Source of the DNA: a virus
IMG/VR virus record: IMGVR_UViG_3300048625_000009
Span: 1 to 60,533 of that record
Direction: 5' to 3' (one strand)
Length of the DNA stretch: 60,533 bases
Of this stretch, positions 52,183 to 59,174 are shown in pieces; positions within the stretch are counted from its first letter, which is position 1, and each line of letters opens with the position of its first letter. Below the pieces are notes generated by a model. It did not search any database. It saw only the letters and a list, made by a program, of their open reading frames with translations, and was not told the origin of the DNA. A program made the translations under genes and the position numbers.

Positions 52183-52599
52183 ATGAAACTTGATGATTCT
52201 TTGTCAGAAATCTTCGATGTCGCTCCGATGTCGAAGACTGAAGTGATCTCGAAAGACGGTGAAGTAATTCCAGAGTCTAACGATAGGATTGAAACTGATT
52301 ATGATGTAACACGAAATAATCTTCGCGAGTTACTTGCTACAGGACAAGCAGCGCTAACGCATGCATTAGAAGTAGCTAAACAATCTGAGCACCCACGCGC
52401 CTTCGAGGTAGTGGGTAACTTAATGAAACAACTAGCTGATGTGAACCAACAATTGATGGACATTCACCAGCAAAAAGCCAAGTTAGATGCCCCAAAGGGT
52501 ATCGCAAAAACTGGTGGTGATAAAGTGACCAACAATGCTATCTTCGTGGGTAGCACTGCTGAATTAAACAAAATGATCAAGAAAATGCAAGGAGAATAA
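52183..52599 (+). CDS. 16: Terminase small subunit gp16
   Basis: 138 residues (164 in T4). The central part matches gp16: DYDVTRNNLRELLATGQAAL, HALEVAKQSEHPRAFEVVGN then LMKQLADVNQQL, and the C-terminus NNAIFVGSTAELNKMI corresponds to T4 QNATVFMGSPTEL. gp16 forms a ring that recognises DNA and stimulates gp17. Unusually it is not next to gene 17; it lies between the holin gene and the tail chaperone gene on the opposite strand. Confidence 0.92.
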   Translation: MKLDDSLSEIFDVAPMSKTEVISKDGEVIPESNDRIETDYDVTRNNLRELLATGQAALTHALEVAKQSEHPRAFEVVGNLMKQLADVNQQLMDIHQQKAKLDAPKGIAKTGGDKVTNNAIFVGSTAELNKMIKKMQGE

Positions 52600-52601
52600 T
52601 T

Positions 52602-53324
52602 ATGGCTTTACCAATTATGGCAACACCAACGTACAGTTTGGTGATACCTTCTAGTGGAGTGAGTGTTAAGTATAGACCATTTCTGGTCAAAGAAGAAAAG
52701 GCTCTTCTAATCGCGCAACAGTCTGAAGATATTAACGTTATGGTCGACAGCCTGAAGGGTGTCATCAAGAGTTGCGTTATGGATAAGATTGATGTAGACA
52801 AATTAGCAATATTCGATATCGAGTATATTTTTACTCAGATTCGCGCTAAGTCTGTTGGTGAAATTGTTGAACTCTTGTTTCCATGCGATGTTGATCATGG
52901 TGAAGACAATGATAAAGCTAAGATTAAAATTTCTATCGACATCTCTAAGCTAGAAGTCGAGAAGCCAGAAGGGCATACAAACAAGATCGAATTGTTCGAT
53001 GATGTTGGTATTGTAATGAAGTATCCTTCTATGAAAGTTCTAGCTAGACTAGAACAATTGGATACTGAAAACATTGATGCCATCTTTGACGTGATTGCAG
53101 ATTGTATTGATATCATCTATCAAGGTGATGACCTTCACTATGCTTCTGAACAATCCAAAGAAGAACTGTTGCAGTTCTTGGGTAACTTGACAACAGAACA
53201 ATTTAAGAACCTACAGACATTCTTCACTACTATGCCTAAGATTAGAAAAGTAGTTGAGTATGACTGCCCAATTTGTGGTAAGCACCACACAGCAGCCTTG
53301 GAGGGCATGCAAAGTTTTTTTTAA
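52602..53324 (+). CDS. 26: Tail/baseplate hub assembly chaperone, gp26 type (0-frame product)
   Basis: 240 residues. The N-terminal part YRPFLVKEEKALLIAQQSED and DKLAIFDIEYIFTQIRAKSV then GEIVELLFPC match the T4_baseplate (gp26/gp51) family: RPFLVREEKALLMA, LPLFEIEYIFLNLRAKSVGEV. A zinc-finger-like CPICGKHH is near residue 225-232. It ends GMQSFF at a run of eight T, immediately followed by a stop. The family-typical C-terminal continuation is present in the -1 frame (see 53321-53506). It precedes the tape measure gene, exactly as tail chaperones do in other tailed phages. Confidence 0.85.
   Translation: MALPIMATPTYSLVIPSSGVSVKYRPFLVKEEKALLIAQQSEDINVMVDSLKGVIKSCVMDKIDVDKLAIFDIEYIFTQIRAKSVGEIVELLFPCDVDHGEDNDKAKIKISIDISKLEVEKPEGHTNKIELFDDVGIVMKYPSMKVLARLEQLDTENIDAIFDVIADCIDIIYQGDDLHYASEQSKEELLQFLGNLTTEQFKNLQTFFTTMPKIRKVVEYDCPICGKHHTAALEGMQSFF
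53315..53321 (+). promoter_or_regulatory. Candidate -1 frameshift site (T TTT TTT) at end of gene 26
   Basis: In-frame codons AGT TTT TTT TAA make the slippery heptamer T-TTT-TTT directly before the stop. A shift back by one base opens a 61-codon extension. A sequencing or assembly error in the 8-T run (53315-53322) is the alternative. Confidence 0.65.
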
Positions 53325-53506
53325 TTAACCTGTGTCATGAGAGTTTAGTAAATTACTATAAAATGAACTTCGCTCTGATGCAGTACCACAAATATTCTTT
53401 GGAAGAATTAGAAACAATGATTCCGTTTGAGCGTGAAATTTATGTCCATATGTTAATTCAGTATCTAGAAGAAGAAAAACAAAGATTAGAATCTAAGAAG
53501 AGATAA
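53321..53506 (+). CDS. Frameshift extension of gp26-type chaperone
   Basis: From TTA at 53321 the -1 frame is open for 61 codons: LINLCHESLVNYYKMNFALM, then QYHKYSLEELETMIPFEREI then YVHMLIQYLEEEKQRL, to a TAA at 53504. Continuous with the 0-frame product this makes 301 residues. The SHESLxNYY...FALMQ..KYSL..LE.MIPxEREIY pattern is what I expect for the C-terminus of this chaperone family. A 47-codon internal start (ATG 53363) exists but has no Shine-Dalgarno sequence. The layout parallels the lambda G/GT and other tail chaperones. Confidence 0.7.
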   Translation, partial: LINLCHESLVNYYKMNFALMQYHKYSLEELETMIPFEREIYVHMLIQYLEEEKQRLESKKR

Positions 53507-53508
53507 AA

Positions 53509-55092
53509 ATGCCAAAAAGAACAGGTAACAGCTCAGTCAACTCAAGCATTAGACAAGGCACCAAATCAGCAGAAGAAGGTTTTGGTGGGATTCTTGCTGC
53601 ACAAGAGGCTTCTCTCGGTGAGTTGGTCTCTATTAAGAACCTGTTGGAATTGTCTAGATCGCAAGAGAAAAATAAAGCAATGGTGTCTGGTGGTGCTGAT
53701 ATGGCAGACATTCAAGACAAGATTCTCTCTACATTAGGTGACCAACTAAAGTCTACTAAACGTAGAGAGAAAACATACGATGAATGGGTTCGCGAGTGGA
53801 GAGCAGAATCATCTAATATTGCTGAGATGGCTAAACTTATGAATACACAAGGTAATGTATTTGAACAGATGCGTGATTCTTTTAGAGGTACTGTTAACAG
53901 CGTTAAAGACAAAGTTGGTATTAAGAACGGTGGGCTTGGGCGTACTGTTATGGGCGCACTAAATGTCGGTGGTATATTTAATAAGTCTATTGAGAAAAGT
54001 AAATTTAAAGAAAAGCAGCGCCTTCTTGGTGGTGATACTAGTGACGCAAACGCTGAACAAGCATATCAAGCCTCTAAACAAATTAAAGCACATGACGCTA
54101 AAATAGAAAAATTTAAAGCTGCTACTGGTTTATCTCATGAACAAATGATGAATACTGAAGCTGGCAGTAAACTACTAGCTACACGTAATGAATTAACTGA
54201 TAGCTATTCTGCCACAGATAAAGCATCACATGTTTTTGATTCTACTATTAAAGGTAGATCTGTAGATGAAGGTGCTGCTCAAGAATATCAGATGGAAGCA
54301 GCTAAAGATAAAGAGCGCGAATTAAAACTTCTAGAAGATATTAGTTCTAAGTTAGGTAACAAAGCGACTCCAGAGAAAGTCAAAACAGAAGGATCTTCTG
54401 AAGGTGGCGGTCTAATGGATATGATTACTGGATTCTTGGGCGAAGGGTTCATGACTGCTCTTAAGTCAATGTTTAGCCCAATGAATATTCTTAAATCTCT
54501 TGGTAAAGTATTTGCTATTGGTATGATTGTTGGTGCACTATTCGAAGGTATCACAGATGGCTTCGATGAGTATATGAAAACAGGCAGTATTGGTAAAGCA
54601 CTAATTGCTGGACTAGCTGGTATCGTAGACTTCTTAACATTCGGTCTATTTGATAAAGACGCTATCAAAGAAGTTATTGGTGACTTTGGCGCATGGATTG
54701 GTGAACATGTTGTTGATCCATTTATGAACTTTTTTAAGACTGCTAAAGATGGTTTGATGTCTGCTCTAGGTAGTATCGGTGTCCCAAAAATGACGCTGTT
54801 TAAGAATCCTCTTACTGGAAACGATGTAACAGTTGGTCCATTCTATCCATTTAAGAGTGAAGGTGGTTCTACTTCACCAGAAGCACCTGCTCCAACTTCT
54901 GCTTCTACAGTTGATCAAAAGTCTGCTGATAATGCTGCGTCTGCTGTTCCTCAATCTCAAGCTGGTGGAACTACTGTTGTTAATGCTCCAACTAATAACA
55001 ACACTACTCAGAATCAAAATATCCGTGCTCCGATTCGCAATCAGGATTCGTCAGCTACACGGTATGTTGATAGTCGACAACGATACGCATAA
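53509..55092 (+). CDS. 29: Tape measure protein gp29-like
   Basis: 527 residues (590 in T4). Position after the tail chaperone, long helical N-terminal half with heptads (residues 30-150), a central hydrophobic segment (about 305-360: MFSPMNILKSLGKVFAIGMI then VGALFEGITDGFDEY), and a disordered S/T/P/N-rich end (about 455-527). It sets tail length and leaves the tube ahead of DNA; at about 0.15 nm per residue a helical rod would be about 80 nm. Sequence identity to gp29 is not strong, so the call rests on position and composition. The stop is 4 bases before the terminator. Confidence 0.75.
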   Translation: MPKRTGNSSVNSSIRQGTKSAEEGFGGILAAQEASLGELVSIKNLLELSRSQEKNKAMVSGGADMADIQDKILSTLGDQLKSTKRREKTYDEWVREWRAESSNIAEMAKLMNTQGNVFEQMRDSFRGTVNSVKDKVGIKNGGLGRTVMGALNVGGIFNKSIEKSKFKEKQRLLGGDTSDANAEQAYQASKQIKAHDAKIEKFKAATGLSHEQMMNTEAGSKLLATRNELTDSYSATDKASHVFDSTIKGRSVDEGAAQEYQMEAAKDKERELKLLEDISSKLGNKATPEKVKTEGSSEGGGLMDMITGFLGEGFMTALKSMFSPMNILKSLGKVFAIGMIVGALFEGITDGFDEYMKTGSIGKALIAGLAGIVDFLTFGLFDKDAIKEVIGDFGAWIGEHVVDPFMNFFKTAKDGLMSALGSIGVPKMTLFKNPLTGNDVTVGPFYPFKSEGGSTSPEAPAPTSASTVDQKSADNAASAVPQSQAGGTTVVNAPTNNNTTQNQNIRAPIRNQDSSATRYVDSRQRYA

Positions 55093-55096
55093 TAAA

Positions 55097-55119
55097 AAAG
55101 GGAGCGCAAGGCTCCCTTT
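55097..55119. terminator. Bidirectional terminator between gene 29 and gene 32
   Basis: A perfect 9-bp stem AAAGGGAGC/GCTCCCTTT with a GCAAG loop. It ends the plus-strand block and, with a T-run on the minus strand (TTTTTTATT), gene 32. The stem equals that of the gene 23 terminator. Confidence 0.9.
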
Positions 55120-55138
55120 AATCATTTCTCAGAATGGT

Positions 55139-56050
55139 TTAATCGTCGTTGGCGATTTTCTGGAAATATGACATCACATCTTCATCATCGTCTTGATTAG
55201 AGACAGCAGACTTTGGTTGTGGTGCAGCTTTAGCAGTAAATGCTGGTGCTGGAGCAGAACGTGGTTCGTCAGCAATTTCAGCAGCACTCTTAGGCGCGAA
55301 AGAATCACCAGACAAAACTTCATTCAACTTCTTCTTCAACTCGTCGTAAGACTTGAAGTTCTTACGATCTGTGAATTCAGATAGCTTGTGCTGAGCATTG
55401 ACAACAGCTAACAACTTGTCTTCGTCGTCAGAAACAACAGAAGGCTCCATAAAAGCAGATTCGTCATAGTTAGCATAGCCATCCTTCTTACGCATACGCA
55501 TCTTGAAGTTGGCACCTTCCCACAAATCAAACACATTTACTGGCTTCTCGTCCTCGAAAGTAGGACGTGCTTTGTCCATAATCTTGTCGAAGATCTTTTT
55601 ACCGAACTTAAACAAGAAGACTTTACCTTCGTTTTCTGGGTGCTTTGGATCAGACACAACCAAGACGTTAGCAGTGAAACTTAGCTTACGCTTTTGCTTA
55701 CGTGCAATTTCTTTGTTGGCTTCAGAACCAGAGTTCCATAGCGTAGTATTCAGTTCACCGACAGGGTCATTCTCACCAAGAGTGGTCAGAGAATTTTCGA
55801 TGTACCATTTACCAGTTGAACCTTGGAAACCGTGAGAGAAGATACGAACCCATGGGAGTTCATCGCCTTCAACACGTGGGAGGAAACGCAAAGTGGCAGT
55901 ACCATTGCCAGCTTTATCACCTTCGAGGCGCCAGTAGCGATCGTCGTTGTATGACTTGGTTTCAGTTTGAGGGTTTGCTACTTTTTCGAATGCGTTAGAA
56001 ATAGCACCGAAATCAGAGTTGCGCATAGCACGTAGTTTTTGAATATCCAT
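55139..56050 (-). CDS. 32: Single-stranded DNA-binding protein gp32
   Basis: 303 residues (301 in T4). It coats single-stranded DNA in replication, recombination and repair. The N-terminal basic region, the core (GTATLRFLPR, RIFSHGFQGS and SFTANVLVVSDPKHPENEG then KVFLFKFGKKIFDKI) and the acidic C-terminal tail (DDDEDVMSYFQKI) match T4. The structural zinc of T4 gp32 (His64, Cys77, Cys87, Cys90) is missing: His73 is kept but there is no Cys in the protein. Ribosome site AAGGAAAA. Downstream of it is a strong terminator. Confidence 0.97.
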   Translation of the reverse strand: MDIQKLRAMRNSDFGAISNAFEKVANPQTETKSYNDDRYWRLEGDKAGNGTATLRFLPRVEGDELPWVRIFSHGFQGSTGKWYIENSLTTLGENDPVGELNTTLWNSGSEANKEIARKQKRKLSFTANVLVVSDPKHPENEGKVFLFKFGKKIFDKIMDKARPTFEDEKPVNVFDLWEGANFKMRMRKKDGYANYDESAFMEPSVVSDDEDKLLAVVNAQHKLSEFTDRKNFKSYDELKKKLNEVLSGDSFAPKSAAEIADEPRSAPAPAFTAKAAPQPKSAVSNQDDDEDVMSYFQKIANDD

Positions 56051-56066
56051 ATATTTTCCTTAGTAT

Positions 56067-56282
56067 TTACTTTGTATTAGTATTGTGTTGTATAGAAATC
56101 TGATCATCTAGTTCAAATTCGTCATCGAAATCATCGATGTTGATATCATAATCTTCTTCAACATAACTATTTAGCGTTCTCATACCACCAGTTTTTTTAC
56201 CGCTGCTATGCTTGGCAGGTTTCCCTGAACGCCCACCAAATTCATCATCGAATCTCTTCGACTGTGTATAAGTCTTGCCCAT
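56067..56282 (-). CDS. Small unknown protein between genes 59 and 32
   Basis: 71 residues from the ATG at 56282 (GAG ten bases upstream). A basic Gly/Lys-rich N-terminal half (SKRFDDEFGGRSGKPAKHSS) and a very acidic C-terminal half (EEDYDINIDDFDDEFELDD) suggest an intrinsically disordered protein that could bind a basic partner. No family is recognised. It is coupled between genes 59 and 32. Confidence 0.6.
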   Translation of the reverse strand: MGKTYTQSKRFDDEFGGRSGKPAKHSSGKKTGGMRTLNSYVEEDYDINIDDFDDEFELDDQISIQHNTNTK

Positions 56283-56286
56283 CTTA

Positions 56287-56940
56287 TTACTCTGCAATTT
56301 CTTCCATGAAGTGTGTGAAAACTTTACTAGCCTTAATCTTATTATACTTTACGAATCCAGTCAACTTTTTAATTCGTAATAGTTCATCGCTCCATATATG
56401 TTTAACAGAGGAGTTTTGACTCCAATGTTCTACAATAGGGTGATAATCCTCTAAGATGTTTAGCGTTTCTATACTTATCTGTCCTCCGATGAATAACTTC
56501 AGCGCGACTGGATATTCATCGTTGACAAAATTTAAGACTGAACTGGTTGGCAGTCTATTCACTTCTATGTAGGTTAGTAATTTAGCCAAATCATCAATAA
56601 AAATCTGAGAGACAGATTGTTTACGTCTGTTCCACTCAACTAGATTATCTTCAGCTTCTTTACCTTCATAAATTGCATTACCATTACCATACGCGAAGTT
56701 TGCAACAAAGAACTGAATAATATCTTTATCTGTTGCAAACTTAGCAGCAAGTTTCTCAAAAATATATCTGTCATTCCTAGCATTGAATGCTTCACGAGTG
56801 CCCTTAACGTTACCTCGATTCTCGAAGACGTTAAACTTCTCAGTCGTAAAGTGTAATTTAATTGCTAGGTAATAACGGTATGCTTTAAATCCGTCCACTT
56901 CGATGTTTCCTACAAAGTTCTTTCGCTTCCACTGGGACAT
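56287..56940 (-). CDS. 59: Helicase loader gp59
   Basis: 217 residues from the ATG at 56940, the same as T4 (217). It loads the gp41 helicase onto gp32-covered forks. Family pattern: DGFKAYRYYLAIKLHFTTEK (12-31), ARNDRYIFEKLAAKFATDKD, FFVANFAYGNGNAIYEG, WNRRKQSVSQIFIDDLAKLL and LKLFIGGQISIETLNILEDY, as in T4 VYKLYLMIKQHM, RRDKYFFQKLSEKY, FISNLVANQDA and LLQSNIISFETFILLDSF. A longer frame reaching 56970 would overlap the small membrane-protein gene more. Its position before gene 32 is as in T4. Confidence 0.9.
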   Translation of the reverse strand: MSQWKRKNFVGNIEVDGFKAYRYYLAIKLHFTTEKFNVFENRGNVKGTREAFNARNDRYIFEKLAAKFATDKDIIQFFVANFAYGNGNAIYEGKEAEDNLVEWNRRKQSVSQIFIDDLAKLLTYIEVNRLPTSSVLNFVNDEYPVALKLFIGGQISIETLNILEDYHPIVEHWSQNSSVKHIWSDELLRIKKLTGFVKYNKIKASKVFTHFMEEIAE

Positions 56941-57070
56941 CGGGAGATATCTCTGCAATGGAACAATCAATTCTAATGGTTCTATTATCTGCGTTCTTGG
57001 CCAATGAAATAATCAAAACCATCATGGCAATGAGAACAACAGAAGGCAGCAAGAAAATAAATTTAGACAT
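56885..57070 (-). CDS. Small membrane protein overlapping gene 59
   Basis: 61 residues. A single N-terminal transmembrane or signal-anchor segment (FIFLLPSVVLIAMMVLIISL) is followed by CSIAEISPDVPVEAKELCRK, a pattern seen in small phage membrane proteins. The start overlaps the gene 33 stop by 8 bases; the end overlaps gene 59 by 56 bases in another frame. The two Cys could form a disulphide in the periplasm. Overlapping coding makes it less certain. Confidence 0.6.
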   Translation of the reverse strand: MSKFIFLLPSVVLIAMMVLIISLAKNADNRTIRIDCSIAEISPDVPVEAKELCRKHRSGRI

Positions 57071-57335
57071 CTAGTTTAGCTTGTTTTGGTAAATAATTCA
57101 ACTCACGAAAATCCATCTCGATCTTATCTTTCAATGACTTGTTGATAAGCGATGATACATCCGCAGGTTCCAGAAAGTTTTCTTTACAGTAATAAAGAAC
57201 AGCATCCATGTAATTAAGACGTTTATCTCGAACGATTGATTCAATATGTAGAGAGAATTCGTTGGCTGTCTTAAACATTGGCTTGTCGCTGTATGTAGTA
57301 GTTAGTGTTTCTAATTTCTTGACAAAGTTGTCCAT
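57063..57335 (-). CDS. 33: Late transcription co-activator gp33
   Basis: 90 residues from the ATG at 57335 (112 in T4). gp33 links the phage sliding clamp to RNA polymerase at gp55-dependent late promoters. The C-terminal half LNYMDAVLYYCKENFLEPAD then VSSLINKSLKDKIEMDF is like T4 SYLEATTAFLEENSIPETQ...IIEKIQSEA, and the Lys/Leu-rich end (PKQAKLDV) may be the clamp-binding tail. It lies beside gene 59 as in T4. Its presence supports the reading of TATAAATA-like sequences in this genome as gp55-type promoters. Confidence 0.8.
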   Translation of the reverse strand: MDNFVKKLETLTTTYSDKPMFKTANEFSLHIESIVRDKRLNYMDAVLYYCKENFLEPADVSSLINKSLKDKIEMDFRELNYLPKQAKLDV

Positions 57336-57495
57336 ATTCTTTATGCTTTTGTTTGTAGAGTTTCCAGATAGGCGTATCGGTACGTTCTGGATCCATCTTA
57401 CGTTCAAATTTGTCTAAGAACATAGTGAAGAATTTATCCATCTTCATGCGCTCAGAGAGCAGGGTATTGTATTTAGTAATCAAGTCCATATCCAT
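57271..57495 (-). CDS. Small unknown protein upstream of gene 33
   Basis: 74 residues from the ATG at 57495 (GGAG with 6-base spacing). Highly charged, helical (MDKFFTMFLDKFERKMDPER then TDTPIWKLYKQKH). It overlaps gene 33 by 65 bases. T4 has dsbA next to 33 but I see no similarity. Function unknown. Confidence 0.6.
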   Translation of the reverse strand: MDMDLITKYNTLLSERMKMDKFFTMFLDKFERKMDPERTDTPIWKLYKQKHKEYGQLCQEIRNTNYYIQRQANV

Positions 57496-57527
57496 ATTAT
57501 ACTCCAGTTTATATTGCAAGGCAAGGT

Positions 57528-57773
57528 TTATTTTAGATTCATGATATGAGAGAGGACAATCTTAGACTCTTCATAATCAGACATAGCTAAGGCTTCTTCG
57601 ATGTAATCTTCTGCCTTCTTTTGGATACGTTCTCTTCGAGACATTCTAGTTTGTCTTTGAATTTCTTCCAATAAGAACTCATCTAAACGATCCATATCAG
57701 AACCCTGTACATATACATTCTGCCAAGTACCATCTGGCATTAGGCGAATCTTTAGAAGTTTTTTCGGTTCCAT
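57528..57773 (-). CDS. Small unknown phage protein
   Basis: 81 residues. An N-terminal beta hairpin (LLKIRLMPDGTWQNVYVQG) is followed by helices rich in R/E (RQTRMSRRERIQKKAEDYIE). No family is recognised. The start is 1 base from the stop of the 114-aa gene, in one coupled unit. Confidence 0.6.
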   Translation of the reverse strand: MEPKKLLKIRLMPDGTWQNVYVQGSDMDRLDEFLLEEIQRQTRMSRRERIQKKAEDYIEEALAMSDYEESKIVLSHIMNLK

Positions 57774-58117
57774 TAGCCTCTCCTCATTGTTGCAATATCG
57801 TGAGCTTCTTCATCACTAAACACTGGCACTGCATTGCTTTTATGCATTGTACCAATACCTTTAATCTTATCACCCGTGTAGACTGGATTAGGACGCCAGC
57901 TGGCATTACCACCTGTGGTAGAACGACTCGGCAGCTTAGGGGTCTCCCGACCAGCAGGTATGCCAAGTGAGTATGAAAGACCAGCATCCTTAGCGACTGC
58001 TAGAGGCTTCTTTGGCTCATACTTCTTAAGTAGATCAGCCCATGATTTATCCAACTCGCGTTGTTTAGCGTTTGGTTTACGTTTCTTGGACTTCATTGGA
58101 GTGGTATGGTAAATCAT
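57773..58117 (-). CDS. Conserved small phage protein (KSKKRKPN type)
   Basis: 114 residues. Basic N-terminus (MKSKKRKPNAKQRELDKSWA) and C-terminus YTGDKIKGIGTMHKSNAVPV then FSDEEAHDIATMRR, a pattern I know from many unrelated tailed phages without a function. The ATG at 58117 overlaps the previous stop (ATGA); a second ATG at 58096 is the other candidate. Confidence 0.7.
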   Translation of the reverse strand: MIYHTTPMKSKKRKPNAKQRELDKSWADLLKKYEPKKPLAVAKDAGLSYSLGIPAGRETPKLPSRSTTGGNASWRPNPVYTGDKIKGIGTMHKSNAVPVFSDEEAHDIATMRRG

Positions 58118-58806
58118 ACTACAAACCCTGTTGTGTCTTTCTTAGCACGACCCTTAGCTTTTAAGCCAACGATAACACCCTTTGGATCGAGGAAACGCAG
58201 ATCTGTTTCATCACCATTGATAACTGCACGACCAAGATAATTCTCTGGCACAGAGTGGAAAACTGCAGCAACGTTCATGCCATTAGACAGAGCGATACGA
58301 ACATCCATGTCATTACCATCAGCTTTGGAGAAAGTCAAGTGGTAGTTAGGGATGTGTTTGACTTTGCGGTTATTGACTTTAGTGTAGTCATAAAATTGAA
58401 CGTCAGGGAACATCTGGAAAATGTTTTTACCATCAGCAACTTCGTACTTCTCCCATGCTAAGTCAGAAGTACCATTCAGACGAAAGACTGGAACCAAGTC
58501 TTTCTTTTCAGCCTTCTTGATGGTTTTTGTGATTTCTACCACCAACTCATTGAGAAACTCTTGACGATTTTCGAAAAATGCCTTAGTCTTACGGATACGT
58601 GCTTGTTGAATCACGTTAGTAGACTCACCTTTCTTGAAGATACCACCACGACCAGCAGTGTTCAAACAAGCAGTTGTACAACCTGCAGTACGCTTTGGAC
58701 AGACTTCTTTACCAGACAAATCAGCTGGAGCGAAGTGGAGGACAGAAGACAAATAACCCTTTTTTTCACCTTTAAGCAACTTGGGGTTTCCAACAGTCAG
58801 TAGCAT
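58114..58806 (-). CDS. GP88-like protein with cysteine motif
   Basis: 230 residues. LHFAPADLSGKEVCPKRTAG then CTTACLNTAGRGG (residues 23-54) has Cys36, Cys43 and Cys47, and later VFRLNGTSDLAWEKYEV and MFPDVQFYDYTKVNNR are typical of the phage GP88/DUF7227 family. The Cys spacing (CPx5CxxxC) suggests metal binding or an Fe-S cluster. The enzymatic role is unknown. Ribosome site AAGGAACTGAG. A sigma70-type promoter candidate is upstream, so it may be an early gene heading the unit that runs to gene 32. Confidence 0.75.
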   Translation of the reverse strand: MLLTVGNPKLLKGEKKGYLSSVLHFAPADLSGKEVCPKRTAGCTTACLNTAGRGGIFKKGESTNVIQQARIRKTKAFFENRQEFLNELVVEITKTIKKAEKKDLVPVFRLNGTSDLAWEKYEVADGKNIFQMFPDVQFYDYTKVNNRKVKHIPNYHLTFSKADGNDMDVRIALSNGMNVAAVFHSVPENYLGRAVINGDETDLRFLDPKGVIVGLKAKGRAKKDTTGFVV

Positions 58807-58836
58807 CTCAGTTCCTTTTCTCGATTCATTAGATAT

Positions 58837-58865
58837 ATTATCGCTGAATCATGGATTAAAGACAA
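58837..58865 (-). promoter_or_regulatory. Candidate host sigma70 promoter upstream of GP88-like gene
   Basis: Minus strand TTGTCT (58860-58865), 17-base spacer, GATAAT (58837-58842), about 30 bases before the ATG. Close to the TTGACA-17-TATAAT consensus; it suits an early promoter for the gene 33-59-32 cluster. Confidence 0.5.
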
Positions 58866-58907
58866 CAACTTTCTGGAGAGTCGTAAGTTGTTGATTCTAC
58901 AAGGAAA

Positions 58908-58934
58908 AATACCCCTCAGAAACTGAAGGGTATT
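58908..58934 (-). terminator. Intrinsic terminator after small membrane-protein gene
   Basis: A 12-position stem with one mismatch (AATACCC and CTGA/TCAG arms), 3-base loop, followed on the minus strand by TTTTTCC. It lies 18 bases after the 70-aa gene. The bases 58807-58951 hold only this hairpin, a second inverted repeat (AACAACTT/AAGTTGTT near 58863) and the promoter candidate. Confidence 0.8.
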
Positions 58935-58951
58935 AGTAGAAAACGAAAGTA

Positions 58952-59164
58952 TTACTTTTTAACCGTTACAGCGTAAGCGATACAGATGTTATCATGAGAG
59001 TTACCATAAGCACAACGTACTGCCAACGGATCGATACCCTTTGCCACAGCAGAGTCGATGTTATGCTCCATTGATTTCAGAGCAGTGTAGTTATAGAAGC
59101 CAACAGCCCCTACAATAGCCAATACGGCAGTCAACAGTGAAAGTGTCCAAACATTTTCATTCAT
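58952..59164 (-). CDS. Small membrane protein
   Basis: 70 residues from the ATG at 59164 (AAGGAA upstream). An N-terminal transmembrane segment (VWTLSLLTAVLAIVGAVGFY) is followed by a periplasmic-type region with DSAVAKGIDPLAVRCAYGNS and a second Cys (ICIAYAV), probably a disulphide. Similar small proteins are common in phages. It follows the ClpP-like gene and ends a transcription unit. Confidence 0.7.
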   Translation of the reverse strand: MNENVWTLSLLTAVLAIVGAVGFYNYTALKSMEHNIDSAVAKGIDPLAVRCAYGNSHDNICIAYAVTVKK

Positions 59165-59174
59165 AGTAAATTCC

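Noticed and set aside
53363-53506. Independent 47-aa gene after gene 26
   Set aside because: No Shine-Dalgarno sequence before the ATG, and the reading frame continues upstream without a stop to the slippery T-run with family-like sequence, so a frameshift extension is the better explanation.
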